DNA of 64,000 nucleotides from Annona cherimola (Eukaryota > Streptophyta > Magnoliopsida > Magnoliales > Annonaceae). Each line of letters opens with the position of its first letter. The first letter of the stretch is position 1. Position numbers and translations under genes: made by a program. The notes beneath the pieces were generated by a model, which was not told where the DNA came from, made no database searches, and saw only the letters and a program-made list of their open reading frames with translations. This document shows, one piece after another, positions 38,113-50,689 of this stretch. The stretch covers positions 92,427,137 to 92,491,136 of the forward strand of contig CM059972.1 of assembly GCA_030490835.1 (NCBI GenBank), given 5' to 3'.

Positions 38113-41100
38113 TCACATAACTTCCTCAGGAAAGATGATGTTGAAGATGAACTGCACTGCAAGAAAATGTACCAGCATCGAATCAGATGAGGTCATCCTT
38201 CATCCTTGTTGAATCAATAAGAAGAAAATGGTAGGGGAACAAAGTAGTTATCTTATATACCTTCCTCTTTGGGGATGTTTGGCTGATCAGCTAGAAGATG
38301 ATACAGAGCATTTAGATCACCAGCGCTGCTTTGAAGATGACAGTAATGTAATCAGTGCGTGAAGTTTTGTCTGAGTTTTTTTTTTTTTTTTGGAATTTTA
38401 GCAAATAAGCCCACATGGTTTGCATAAATTTGCAAGCGTATCCTTTTCGTTAGGAAGCCGTTAAATTTTATTTTATTTTTTTTGTAAAATGACAAAAATG
38501 TAATGGAAACCAAGTAATAAACTTGCAATGTTTCCAACTATTGTACACATATTTGCTATTTTGTTATTTTATATATTTTTACCTATATTATTATTTTAAA
38601 TTATTTTACAGATACGTTTATAATATTTGCCAAAATTGCAAGTGTAATAACTTGGAATAAAGGGCATTATCATTATTTTGCAAAAAATCCAACAGCATCA
38701 TAACAGAAGGGATATGCTCGCAATTTTATGCAAATCTTCTAGGCATATTTGCAATTCAGCAAACTTAGAGATATATGCAATATTGGTCAAACTTTGTAAG
38801 CATATTTGCAAAAATCTCTTTTTTCCGGCAACTAGATGTTTAGTCCTTTATTTCATTCTGACAGTTATTATCTTTCAATGTAAATCATGATACAAAAGTG
38901 AGAAATTTTCATGGTGCAAATAATGAAGAGAAGGTGTATTCAAATTTGAAAGCACGTATATCCATATCTAATAGGACTTCCTACAAACTAACCCCAGATT
39001 CAATACAATTGAGAATAAAACAGTCATAAGTAAGAGATAATTGTCATGAGTATAAAATTTGCTCACAAATTTAACTATTACCACTCATTATTTTGGCATC
39101 TTTGCAAAATCTAAACAGATTAGCATCTAGTGAGTTTGCAGCAGCCTGGGGGATTTGCGGTGCAACCATTGGCAGTATTCGACAACAGAGAAAAACAACA
39201 AGCTTAAAACTTTCAAATGATCATGAATATATTTTACTGACCTTGAATGGAGTTCCAAAGCTGAAAATGTTGATGACTTGAGAGCATATCTGGACGACAT
39301 AAACTTTAGTCAGCATCATATTTTAACTTCTAAACTGAGGTGGTAGGATGAAACAGCTACAATGAAGTTCATTCAATGCAATTGGCTGAGCTGCTTAGTT
39401 CAGCAGGTTTTGCCAATTGTTTCTAGGGTTCAACTTATTGTCTATGGAACCTACATCCATTTTCACCAAATTCAAAAAGAATCATGTGTTTCCTTAGCAG
39501 TATTTTATCTCATAAGACTTAAAAACCAATCTCCAGATTGCAGCATAAATAAAGAACTGAAAAGATATTGTTGGATTTGAAAAACACAAAAGATCTATCA
39601 TTTAAGCCATACGAAATTCTTGGATTGAATCTGTATCACAATTCCCAAAACAGCTTTCCAATTCCCAGAACAGCTTTTTCAATTTCCAATACAACTTTCC
39701 CCATTCCCAATACACATCATTACATTCTTATCCCAAATACAGATTCGATTTAAGAATCTTGTATGGTTTGGAACACGCCCTTAAGAAATGAAACTGAACC
39801 TATTCTCTTAACAGTTCATACTCAGAAAGGTGCATCTCATAAAGAGATCTAAGCCCATCAATGCAATCTCCAAGACTTGGCCATATACCCACTCGCAGCT
39901 GCATCTGATGCACAGTTGGTTGCATGGATCCTCCCTTTAATAGTTGGTTACCATCTCGCAAAATCTTCTCCAGGAACATGACAATACGATGGAATTCCTT
40001 CCTGATTTTCCAAAATGGAACAGAGCATGATTTTTGAAATTACCCCATTTAAATAATAACATCAGCTTGAATTTAATAAAGAAAAAAATGCACGATATCA
40101 ATCAGGGGTAGAATTTTGAAACAAGTGGTTAGGTATCTGTGAGACTCTGACCAAACAGTGGACAAAACAAAACTAGTACAAAGAATAATTGTATCAGAAT
40201 TATCTAGAATGAACTAATGAGAATGACTACAGACAATGATTTTTTCAAACTTTCATAAGCTTCCAAGATCTCATAAATTCATCTGAAACATGGATTTCAA
40301 CAATGTTGGACTGTTGGGCTCTCCATTTTGCTAGTGGAGAACTGAAGTTATTGAAAGACTTGAAGTAATACTTTTTTCAGTACCAATTATTCATAAAATT
40401 ATCAAACAAACCAGATAAAAATGAGATAGGAATAAGTTTTCTGTACATATAGGACTTCTGTTTTGATCAGTTTCTTTCTTTTCATCACACTCTGGTCAGT
40501 CTTGTTTGTTTCCTTGCTTTTCATCAAGTAGTTGCCTCTTCTTTGTTCCTTTTTTCATCTTGTCCATGAAAGAAAACAACCGCCAGAGACAAGGTTGAAG
40601 AGAACAGAGAGAACACAGGTAAACTACAGGTTGAGGTACTCTATGCCGATAAAATGTTGCAAATGCACAACGGTCACATTGCTATTTCCTTATTTACCAT
40701 CACAACATATTGAAATTGCAATCAAACCCATTATATAGTCATAAGGCTGCAAGCACCTTACATTGCATCACAACAAGATGAATAATGACAGCAGCATGTA
40801 AGCCATTAAGATGAAGGTAGAAAAAGAAAATAGCACTTGAAATTTCTGGAGCAAAACTATTAAGAATGATGTGCTCACAAGGTCTCCCTCATAGAACAAA
40901 AAATGATTCCCAGTGTCTCCATCTGTTTCCCCAAGAGAACTTCTTTAATGCCTTGAACACTAGTGAGGTCCCCATATTTTTTGAAGTCATTGAGCACCTA
41001 GGAGCAAAAGAATACAATAAGAAAAAGAATTTTGAACTATACCTTTTTGGCAATAATGCAAAATATTAGAACAGCAAGAGCTCCAGAAATTATAAAATAA

Positions 41101-41477
41101 AATTGACCAAACTGATTCATCAACATGGTCGGCATTCAAAAGAAAGATCTGTCAGCATGTACTTGGCATAGCTAATACAATTTTTGAACATTTTCACTTG
41201 TTGAATATAGCATTGCTCGAGTCCCAAACTTGTGCTAAGGGCTGAGTTGTTGCTCACTCCAAATGCAACCCATTACACTCAAGAGTACGTCAGTGTTTCT
41301 GTCAAGAGAACAAAATAAAAAAGACATACTTTTTGGCAAACTATGATGCTTCACCAAGGAGTAAGAGATTTACACTGAAGCAAGAAAGCAAAAAAGCTAA
41401 ATTCATTCCAGCCCAAACACAGAAAAGAACCAGAAGAATCTTACAAACCCAAAACACCTCCAATGAATCATTTTTCA

Positions 41478-41510
<33 letters not shown>

Positions 41511-41982
41511 AAACCATTTCCCACCTAGGTGGGGTCAGCTGCATGGATTCTGTTACACCATAGAAGCTTGAAATATAAGGGATGAAAACACGAATCAGGA
41601 ATCATGAAAAAAGTTGGGCTTGTTCAACCAATCTAATTTGGGGATTAAGAACCATCTAGAAGAGGTCCAGTGATCTGGAAGTTTATCATAGTAAATGTTC
41701 ACATATCAACCAATCACCAATATTCAATTGATTCCAAAACCATCTCCATTGTTTTGTCTTCTGGATGATTCGCATGCTTGTAGAACCAGAAAAGCGAGAA
41801 AAACAAATTATAGTCAATTAGATGTAAAACGAGAGGCAGTGAGAGTTAACTGGAAATCTTTGGATGATGGAAGAAGCATTTCTGAATTGGGAGAGGAATC
41901 GAGATTGAAGATCATCCCACCGATTCATTTCATCCTTAACTCTGCGGTATTTCTGCTGGAATTTCTTCAACAGGACCTCCAT
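38113..41982 (-). CDS. Conserved plant protein of unknown function, coiled-coil type (6 exons, 196 aa)
   Basis: Exons in transcript order: 41851-41982, 40879-40997, 39822-40001, 39242-39289, 38261-38328, 38113-38156. All introns are GT-AG, phases agree, and the stop is TGA. The protein runs [20 protein letters not shown] with [20 protein letters not shown] (charged, helical), then [20 protein letters not shown] and [20 protein letters not shown]. The middle contains [17 protein letters not shown] and the C terminus [20 protein letters not shown]. From memory it resembles the small uncharacterised Arabidopsis protein At5g43822, but I cannot confirm that or give a function. No signal peptide or membrane segment is visible. 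The first donor (CCA|GTTAAC) is weak. Exon 5 has a tandem AAGCAG acceptor that could add or drop one serine. Intron 4 holds a degenerate fold-back. Confidence 0.86.
38390..38820. repeat. Degenerate fold-back repeat in intron 4 of the 196-aa gene
   Basis: TAGCAAATAAGCCCACATGG...TTTGCATAAATTTGCAAGCG at the left mirrors GCTCGCAATTTTATGCAAA...GGCATATTTGCAATTCAGC and AAGCATATTTGCAAAAATCTC at the right. This is the same vocabulary as the 35251-36028 family but heavily decayed. No target duplication was found. Confidence 0.5.
41478..41510. repeat. (CAT)n microsatellite
   Basis: Eleven CAT/ATC units within intron 1 of the 196-aa gene. Confidence 0.85.
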
Positions 41983-43858
41983 ATTACTCAAGCCTACTTG
42001 TTTGGGCAAGGCCAGAAAGATTCTCCATTCCGCGCTTCACTGGAGATGCGAAGGGTGGTTGAAAAGGGCTGCTAAATTTACTCACATCGGGTTTAGGATT
42101 TGTCACATCCAGCTCTGCTTACTGTGTAGAGAAGATTATTCAACAAAAGGTAAATTAGACTACAGAAGTAACTTAAAAAGTAATCCAAATTTCAATTTAA
42201 TAGGATCCTTGGGGCATGATTATGGTTATATTCCAGAGTTTGGTCCACAGAGATTTCATTTTTGGAAGTGGTTGCCAGGAAGAAAGTTCTTATTTTTGGA
42301 TCATTGAAGATAATAAGACACTTAAGCGAATTGCTCCAAAGATAGCCAATTATATAACTACCGTTTCTTAAGAAGATGGAGACAATTTAGAGATTTTGAA
42401 AAATATTTTTGATGATTTCTTCAATTGAATGCCCTGGTACGCATGCAACTCCAATAGTTATAAAATATAAGGGTAACTAATTTGCCGTTTTTAAAAAAAA
42501 TGTGGGTACATTTGAAATTACAATCAAACAATGTGCATGCATATATTTGCAAAAAACCCCTTAGGTAATAATGAATCCATTTAGATCAAGATGAACCCAG
42601 GTAAATCAAATCAAAGCTTGATTCACATATGCTAGCGGCACAGGTCTATTAGCTCCAAAGTAGGTCCTTGAAACCTTTAAGTTAAGTTGGCCCCTAATTA
42701 AGCCTAAAATAAGCTCTTGCATCAAAGGGCAAGTAATTTATTTTTAAGTGAATTAACTAATGACTAGCCAGCTTAGAGATAGTTAAGTGAGATCAGCCAG
42801 AGTGTAAATTGGGTCGGGTTGACTTGGGTTAAGATGATCTTAACCTATTTGTAAAACTTGAACCCAACCGTACCTCTAACCCTATTTTTCCAACCCAAAC
42901 CCAACTCTATATGAACCTTATTGAAATTGGTTTGGCTTGGGTTGCAAGTTGGGTTAATAGATCACCCAAATTATTGAAACAATTTATATTCAATGCAAGA
43001 ATAGTTTGATTAGTTCATCCAAAAAAAAAAAAAAAAAAGAATAGCTTGATTAGAAAATGGAAAAATTCTGTCAATGAAACATAAATATCAACAAATAATA
43101 TGAAGATCAAATATAAAATGAAGAATAAGACAAATGAGTACCTCAAGATAGAAGTAGTGCTAGTGCTAGTACTGACCTGGAAAATCTCCCTCAGAATACT
43201 TAAAACCTGTCATATACAGAAAGAATAGCTCAAGACCTATAAATAGCACACAATCTGTTTATATTGCAAACATTTACCACAAACCAAAAGTCAATGTGCA
43301 AATAACCAGTTGAACTAAGTAAACACAAATCAATATACAAACAACCAGTAAAGCAATCCATCAACCTGTCAAACTGAACAATGATATACAAACAACCTGC
43401 CGAGCAACCAATCCACCTATCAAATTAATATCCAAACAACTTGTCTAAGTATTACATACTTCATATTCAAATACAAACACAATAAATCCATATCCAAATA
43501 CATATTACATGTTCATCTAAAGTTCAGTTAAAAGATAAAAGTAACAAGCATTCCACAACCTGGCTGGAAATCATACAAAATGTCAACATTTTTACTCAAA
43601 TTCAAGCTCTTAATTATACAGACAGATCCAAGAAACATTCCTGGAAAAAATTTCAATGAAAATGCCAGAAGAGAGTGTCCATCATTATATAATATAATTT
43701 AAAAAGATGAAAACTAACAAACCCAAATTCATCAAAACAGCAACATTGTAATATCTTCCAAATATCAGTTACTCAAACTGTCAGACATTTTAATATGTTT
43801 CAAAAATCCAACTAATAAAAGGGATACAACTATTTGAAGGATTCACAATTTTATCGAA
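41983..43858. other. Upstream region of the 196-aa gene and unassigned spacer
   Basis: 41983 to about 42110 should include the leader and promoter. A short fold-back remnant (GGGTAACTAATTTGCCG...ATATTTGCAAAAAACCCC) lies at about 42470-42562. A GGGTT/CAACCC-rich patch lies at 42810-42960, and from 43260 to 43440 loosely repeated AACAACC(T/A)G..(A/G)AGCAATCC phrases occur. I see no gene. Confidence 0.4.
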
Positions 43859-44430
43859 TAGAAATGATATCAAAATTGATCATGCATACTGCAGAAGGCA
43901 GACCTCCGTTTTCGAGCAGGAGCACGCAAAGATGGAAGAGATAGTGATGCTGATGATGGAGGGAAGAGGACTCGGGAGAGGAATCAGGGTTGGGAACAGT
44001 CAGAATCTGAGATGCAGTGGCAAAGAAAGGCCGGCGGCAGGAAGATAACAAGCCAGAAGGCAAAGCAGTGAGAGTGAGGGAGAGAAACGACGAGGGAGGT
44101 AGCAATTAGTGACACAAGGGAGATAGGAAGGTAGCGACAGCGGGATGGGAACCCGGAGAGAAAGAAGAAGAAGGACGAAAAATGGGTCACTGATATTATT
44201 TAGATCGATCAGTGTATTTTTTTGGTGGGGAAATTTCCCTGTATACACCAATGTTGTTAGAACCAACACCCCCCCCCGGTAAAGAAACTAATGTAGTTCA
44301 AACTGGTTCGACCTGCTAAGCAAATAAGTTTAAACTGATGACATCAGCATGATATATTTATGATTTCGTAAATGTTTAATTATTTTTAATTAATTATATA
44401 TTGGTAAAATTATATATTCATGAATCCTAA
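43859..44430 (-). repeat. Part of an unclassified interspersed element (AACCGG family)
   Basis: The minus strand shows a CT-rich leader-like block (about 43900-44180). On the plus strand follow AACTGGTTCGACCTGC and GATGACATCAGCATGATATA, TTATGATTTCGTAAATGTTT. The latter are the reverse complement of the right part of the element at 50690-52400 (TAAACATTTATGACATCATA, GATGCTGATGTC). Open frames in the CT-rich block are low-complexity. Confidence 0.45.
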
Positions 44431-44709
44431 ATTTATATGTTAGATTTTAATCATAACAACAAAACATTAGGAAAAAATTGAAAGAAAATTTTCAAAAATC
44501 TTTAAGCATAAATATGACATATTAAATTACAAAATGTAACTAAATTAACTAACTTGAAATATATAACAGGCCTTGAATGTTGACACTTGACTTTTAAATT
44601 GTACTTTTGTGAACATATCTAATACAATGAGAAATAAAACAAATAAATAAATAATTATTGAAGGATTGAACCGTTAAATAATTCATAATACTGTAAAAAT
44701 TAAGAACAA

Positions 44710-47700
44710 CTCATGCGCTCAACAAAAATAAAAATTTAAAAGTCTACAAATACACCATTCTTACCAAATATTACAAAATATAAATTTTTAGAAGTCTACA
44801 AATACATCCTACTTATCAAACATAAAATTTTAAAAATCTACTAACACGTCATTCTCATCAAACCTAAAATTTTAGAAGCCTAACAACTTATCAGTCCCAT
44901 CAAAAATAAAATTTTAAAAGATGTGAAAAAACTTGTGGGGCTTGCCAGGTTGAAAATTTTTTTCCTGCTTCTGGGTTGAGATTGCCAACTAGGATTGAAT
45001 GAAAGAACCTCACGTGAAATGGGAAATCATGGCTGTATGCGCATGCGTGTAACAGATCTATTCTATTGCACTATTGGGTGTGTAACTGTGTTTCTTGAAT
45101 TATACATTGAAATTGGTTCTGGCATATTTAGGCTGGTTATCTGTTCATTAGTGTCTCCACAAGATAGCCTGTAAGCTTGCTTTTGAACACATGCAAATCA
45201 TTTATTCTGTCAGATATTTAAGTCACAATCAGCTTCATATTTTTGAATTTATATGCACAAAGCTTTCCTGTACAATTCATTAATTCTGAACTCGACAATA
45301 TCTTGTAAATATCTTCTTCCCTATAACTGATGAACGCGCACCTACTTGAGCAAGTACTAATGACTATCTTCATTGTGAATTTTGTATGTTTTATGGTAAT
45401 GTGATATTCAACATGTTTTCTAAAAATGCCGTTGCTAGGAAAATATTTCTTGTTATTTTCATTTTACAATGCACCCAGTAAAACGAACATAAATTTTGAA
45501 AAGCACTGCGCTCTTTTGTCCAAATAAATTATTTTCAAAACTAACATTATGTAACTCTGAATAAATCATTTCCGACTTGATTTTTCTGTGCAATGAGAAA
45601 AGGAGAAGTTCATGGTTGATGAAAGGATCACCAAGAGGGATGCTGCTCACCAAAAGCTAAAGGTAAAGGGGCTATGTTGCTGCTGTTGGGATTGATGCTG
45701 CTTGGGGCTTGCCAGAAATGAAGAGGAAAACGGCTGTGTATTGTTGTTGCTAGGTTGCTGCGGGTTGCCAACGATCGAAGGTGGGGAAGAAACTCCCAGC
45801 AGGGAGGTGAGCTGCTGAAGGCGGGAGCAGGGTTTGAGTGGGCGGGAGCGGGACTAATTCGGGGAGGAAAAGCTGTAACCATATACGGAAAAGCCTATAT
45901 TTTTTAGTTAAACCCAGCGACCAAAACCGATTGAATTCGGTTCAACCGTGCCATCCGGTTCGATAGTCGGTTCGCTAGTTTGAACAGTTTGAAGCTATAA
46001 AACCAACCGCATGTGAACAAACCAGACTCTAGACTAGTTTCCCGTTGAGCTGGTCGGGTTCAGTTCTTGTAACAGTGGTACACCCACAATATTTTTCCTA
46101 ATTTTTAATATGCTCATGCGCTCAATAAAAATAAAAATTTAAAAGTCTACGAATACATCCTTCTCGTCAAACATAAAATTTTAAAAATCTAGTAACACAT
46201 CATTCTCGTCAAACATAAAATTTTAAAAGTTTAACATCTTATCATTCCCAAAAGAAATAAAATTTTAAAAGATGTGAAGAAACTTGTGGGGCTTGCCAAG
46301 TTGAAATTTTTTTTTTCCTGTATCTGGGTTGAAATTTCAGACTAGGATTGAATGAAAATACCTCACATGAAATGAGAAGTCATAGCTGTATGCGCATGTG
46401 TGTAAAAGATCTGTTCTGTTGTACTGTTAAGTGTGTAACTGTGCCTCTTGAATTGTACATTGAAATCGATTCTGCCATATTTAGACTGGTTAGTTGTTCA
46501 TTAGTGTCTCCACAAGATAGCCTGTAAGCTTGCTTTTGAACACTTGCAAATCGCTTATTCTGTCAGATATTTAAGTCACAATCAGCTTCAGATTTTTGAA
46601 TTTGTATGCAGAAAGCTTTCCTGTCCAATTCATTAATTTTGAACTTGACAATATCTTGTAAATATCTTCTTCCCTATAACTGATGAACGCATAACTATTT
46701 GAGCAAGTACAAATGATTATCTTGGTTGCGAATTTTGTATTTCTAACGGTAATGTGATATTCAACATGTTATCTGAAACAGCCGTTGCTAGGAAAATATT
46801 TGTTGTTGTTTTCATTTACAATGTACCCAGTAAAACGAAAACAAATTTTAAAAAGCACCATGCTCTTTCGTCTAAATAAATTATTTCCAAAAGTAACATT
46901 ATGTAACTCCAAATAAAACATTTCTGACTTGATTTTTTCGTGCAAAGAAAAAAGGAGAAGTTCATGGTTGATGAAAGGATCACCGAGAGGGATGCTGCTG
47001 GCCGGAAATGAAGAGGAAAGGGGCTATGTTGCTTCCGTAGAGACTGATGCTGCTTGCGGCTCGTTAGAAGTGAAGAGGAAAACGGCTGTTTACTGCTGTT
47101 GCTAGGCTGCTGCAGGTCGCCGATGATCGGAGGTGGGGAAGAAATGCTCAGCAGGGAGGGGAGCTGCAGAAGGCAGGAACAGGGTTCGAACGGGGGTGTT
47201 GGCAGGGACTGAATTGGTGAGGACAAGGGTAAACCGAACAGGGAAAACCCTGTCTTTTTTAGTTGAACCCAACAGACCAAACCGGTTGAATTCGGTTCAA
47301 CCATAATTCAACCAGCATCCGGTTTGACAGCCGGTTCATCAGTTTGAGCGGCTCGAAGCTATCAAACCGAACAGCGTGTGAACAAACCGGACTTTAGACC
47401 GACTTCCCCGTTGTGCTGGTCCGGTTCGGTTCTTACAGCAGTGGTACACCCACAACAACTTTTCCTAATTTTTAATATGCTCATGTGCCCAACAAAAAGA
47501 AAAAATTGAAAGTCTACAAATACTCCGTTCTTACCAAATATTGCCAAATATAAATTTTATAAGACTACCAATACATCCTTCTCGTCAAACGTATAATTTT
47601 AAAATCTACTCTCACATCATTCTCATCAAACATAAAATTTTAAAAGTCTGACAATAGATCATTCCCATAAAAAATAAAATTTAAAAGATGTGAAGAAACT

Positions 47701-48838
47701 TGCAGGGCTTACCAGGTTGAAATTTTTTTTTCCTGCATTTGGGTTGAGATTGCAAACTAGGATTTAATGAAAGTACCTCGCGTGAAATGGAAAGTCATAG
47801 TTTGCGCATGTGTGTAAAAGATTTATTCTGTCGTACTGTTGGGTGTGTAACCGTGCTTCTTGAATTGTACATTGAAATCGATTCCGCCATGTTTAGACTG
47901 GTTATTTGTTCATTAGTGTCTCCACAAAGTAGCCTGTAAGCTTGCTTTTGAACACCTGCAAATCACTTATTCTTTCAGATATTTAAGTCACAATCTGCTT
48001 CGTATTTTTTGAATTTGTATGCAGAAAGCTTTCCTGAGTAATGAATAAAACTTTAGATGAAAAGTTTTGGAGAGTAAAAGTTGTCAAATGATGTGATATG
48101 ATAGGAGTAATGCATGAGTAGTAAAGAGGATAAAGTTAAAATAGATAGGTTAGTTGTTGTGGATAGTTGTGTAGAAATGATTGAAAAGTAGGGTAGTTGT
48201 ATAGAAAAATAATTAAAAAATGTAATAGTTGTAGAGAGTGAAAAGTTTTAGATTGAAAAATTTTAACTTGACATTTTTTATTAATTGCCAAGCACACCCT
48301 AATTCTGAACTTGACAATAGCTTGGAAATATCTTTTTCCCTGTAACTGGTGAACGCACAACTACTTGAGCAAGTCTTAATGATTATCTTGGTTGCAAATT
48401 TTGTATGTTTCACGGTAACGTGATATTCAAGATGTTTTTTGAAACTACCGTTGCTAGGAACATATTTCTTGTTGTTTTCGTTTTATAATGTACCTAGTAA
48501 AAGGAACATCGATTTTAAAAAGCACCATGCTCTTTCGTCCAAATAAATTATTTCCAAAACTAATAATATGTAACTCCAAAAAAAACATTTTCTACTTGAT
48601 TTTTCGGTGCAAAGATAAAAGGAGAAGTTCATGGTTGATGAAAGGATCACCAAGAGGGATGCTGCTTACCAGAAATGAAGAGGAAAGGGGCTATGCTGCT
48701 ACCCCAGGGACCAATGCTGCTTGCGGCTCGCTAGAAGTGATGAGGAAAACGGCTATGTACTAATGTTGGTCAGCAGCTGGAGGTCGTCGACGATCGGAGG
48801 TGGGGAAAAAAAAACCCAGCAGGGAGGTGAGCCGCAGT
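44710..48838 (-). repeat. Three tandem copies of a 1.4-kb unit with AACCGG-rich ends
   Basis: Units start at 44710, 46113 and 47480, each with CTCATG(C/T)GC(T/C)CAA. They share CATAAAATTTTAAAAGTC blocks, GTGTCTCCACAAGATAGCCT, GTAAGCTTGCTTTTGAACAC, AGAAGTTCATGGTTGATGAA and a CT-rich (minus strand) stretch. Units 1 and 2 also share a closing block with TTGAATTCGGTTCAACC and CAGTGGTACACCCACAA. Spacing is 1403 then 1367 bp. The third unit is cut near 48838 before its AACCGG block and contains a Tourist-like insertion. Minus-strand frames up to 162 codons exist but differ in each copy, so they are not genes. The class is unknown. Confidence 0.75.
48040..48299. mobile_element. Tourist-like MITE inserted in the third tandem unit
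   Basis: The family interior (GATATGATAGGAGTAATG, AGTTAAAATAGATAGG, GAAATGATTGAAAAGTAGGG) ends GCCAAGCACACCC followed by TAATTCTGAACTTGACAATA. Units 1 and 2 read CAATTCATTAATTCTGAACT at this place without the insert, so they show the empty site. The left tip has been lost. Confidence 0.78.
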
Positions 48839-49102
48839 CAGTTCTATGGGAAAATCAAAACTAAAAATTGCAATCTTGCAACTAATTTGTTTGATAGAGA
48901 CACCAGCTTTGGAATGTTCTATGGGAAAAAACTTCCGAGGGACATCTAACGGTCGTATAAGTCAGCAACAGTTAAATTCTTTAGGTAATTGTGGTTATTT
49001 TGAAACATTGAAATAGAGGTTGTAGTCAGTTCACGAAAAGCACTTCACTACAATTAATAGCATTTATCTATGTACTGCGACTGAAATTCACTACACTGTT
49101 TG
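48839..49102. other. Spacer, nothing recognised
   Basis: TTCTATGGGAAAA occurs twice (48841 and 48918). There is no other structure. Confidence 0.35.
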
Positions 49103-49111
49103 TATTGCAAA

Positions 49112-49456
49112 GGGTAATTTAAGATATATCCATTTAGTTTGACCATAACTAGAAATATCTGCGTAGTTTCAGAAATCATAAATAACCTTTACGTAGTTTG
49201 ACCATACTGGCAAATATACCAACACCGTTATAACACCATTCACAACATGGGTATATTTGCCAATATATACAAATTACATGGTTATGTTTATAAAAACTAA
49301 ATATACTTAATTTTTACAATTGCAAATATAATAATGTAGTTTGCATATCTGTGCAAATATATTCGTGTCGTAATGACGATAGTATATTTACAATTATGGT
49401 CAAATTATGTGAGATTATTTGCAATTCATGAGTGTGAGTATATTTGCACATCACCC
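49112..49456. mobile_element. Fold-back element with 9-bp target duplication
   Basis: Begins GGGTAATTTAAGATATATCC and ends TATATTTGCACATCACCC, with inverted arms centred near 49270-49300. TATTGCAAA flanks both sides (49103-49111 and 49457-49465), a perfect 9-bp duplication. It has the same vocabulary as 5496-5941 and 35251-36028. This copy gives the clearest boundaries of the family. Confidence 0.78.
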
Positions 49457-49914
49457 TATTGCAAAGACATTCCACAGCAACCCAATTGTCTCCTCACACT
49501 AATTATGACAACCGAACGCTTGCAAATACATTCACAACCAAGATGTCTAAATAGATACAAATATTTAACTAAAAAAGCAATAAGATTGAGCTGACAAAGC
49601 AAAAAATACAATTTTAAAGAAAGTTCGCAAAATTTATGGATGCTTACAAAGCAAAGAATGCAAGCCTAAAGAACTCTCTTGATAAATTTTGTCACAGACA
49701 AAAAAAGAACTCTCATATTAACAATCAATTTCCTTTCTTGCTTGACAATTTCAATGAATTTCAATAAATAAACTCAACATCTAGATAAACATAAACTAGT
49801 GTACTCTCTCCATTTCCCTACAAGCTGTCAGGTAGCAGTTGAGGAAGACGCATGGGGCAAGGCTGCTAAATGGTATGCTCTGGCCAAGTAGCGTGCATCC
49901 TGCCATTTTCTAGT

Positions 49915-50530
49915 GTGTGATGTAATGCAACAGGAGCAAAAATGAAAAGCAAAGAAAATTAAATCAAAATAAATAGGATAGGATAGTTGTATAGAAAAAT
50001 AATTAGAAAATACGATTGAAGTAGGGGGAAAAAGGTTTCATATGAAAAAAATTTTGTTGTTACCCAAATCAGCCTTTAACAAGGCTAAAGTGCCAAAAGG
50101 GAGCAGTGGATAGATGCCACCCAGGCAATGATGGTAGAAAAGTGCCGCTAATTTTGCCTATTATCTTGTTCATGGAAACAAAAAAGAAGATTAGAAATAT
50201 TTAAATATAGCTTGATCATAGAAGTTAAACACTACAAAATATATTTGACCATAAGTAATATTTTTCATAAAACTAATTATATGTGTTAGGAATAAATTAA
50301 GGGTATATTTGGTATTTGATAAAATTTTAAATGAAAATTTTTTAGTGTAAACATTTTTAAAATTGGAAAAATGATGTAATATGAAGAGATAATGATGAAG
50401 AGTAAAAATACTAAAATTAAAATAGATATGATAGTTGTATAGAAGGTCATGAAGAAATAATTAAAAAATAAAATAATTATTGAGAGTTTTAAATTTACAA
50501 ATTACATGAAATTCTAGACATACTCTAAAG
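49915..50530. mobile_element. Two degenerate Tourist-like MITE fragments
   Basis: A partial copy at about 49930-50075 (AAATAGGATAGGATAGTTG, TATAGAAAAATAATTAG) is followed by another at about 50300-50530 (GGGTATATTTGGTATTTGAT, GATAATGATGAAGAGTAAAA, TAGAAGGTCATGAAGAAATA). Ends are decayed. Confidence 0.5.
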
Positions 50531-50689
50531 AAGATGGGATTAAGTTAAAACGAAGTGTCGCAATGGGGCCAATTGAGCAGTTCTTTAAACCCAAAGCAAA
50601 TGCTATTGTGGTGTTGCTCTGGCAGAGCCCGTTAGAACTATACAGTATTCCTCAAAGGCAAACCATGCCTTTGCTTGTAGCTATGTTGT

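Noticed and set aside
43150..43210. A 30-bp micro-exon-like piece on the minus strand (CAG|GTTTTAAG...TTCCAG|GTCAGT)
   Set aside because: No flanking exons of a gene could be found, and such matches arise by chance.
46816..47304. 162-codon minus-strand frame in tandem unit 2
   Set aside because: Units 1 and 3 do not keep it open, and the peptide is Ser/Pro-rich without a domain.
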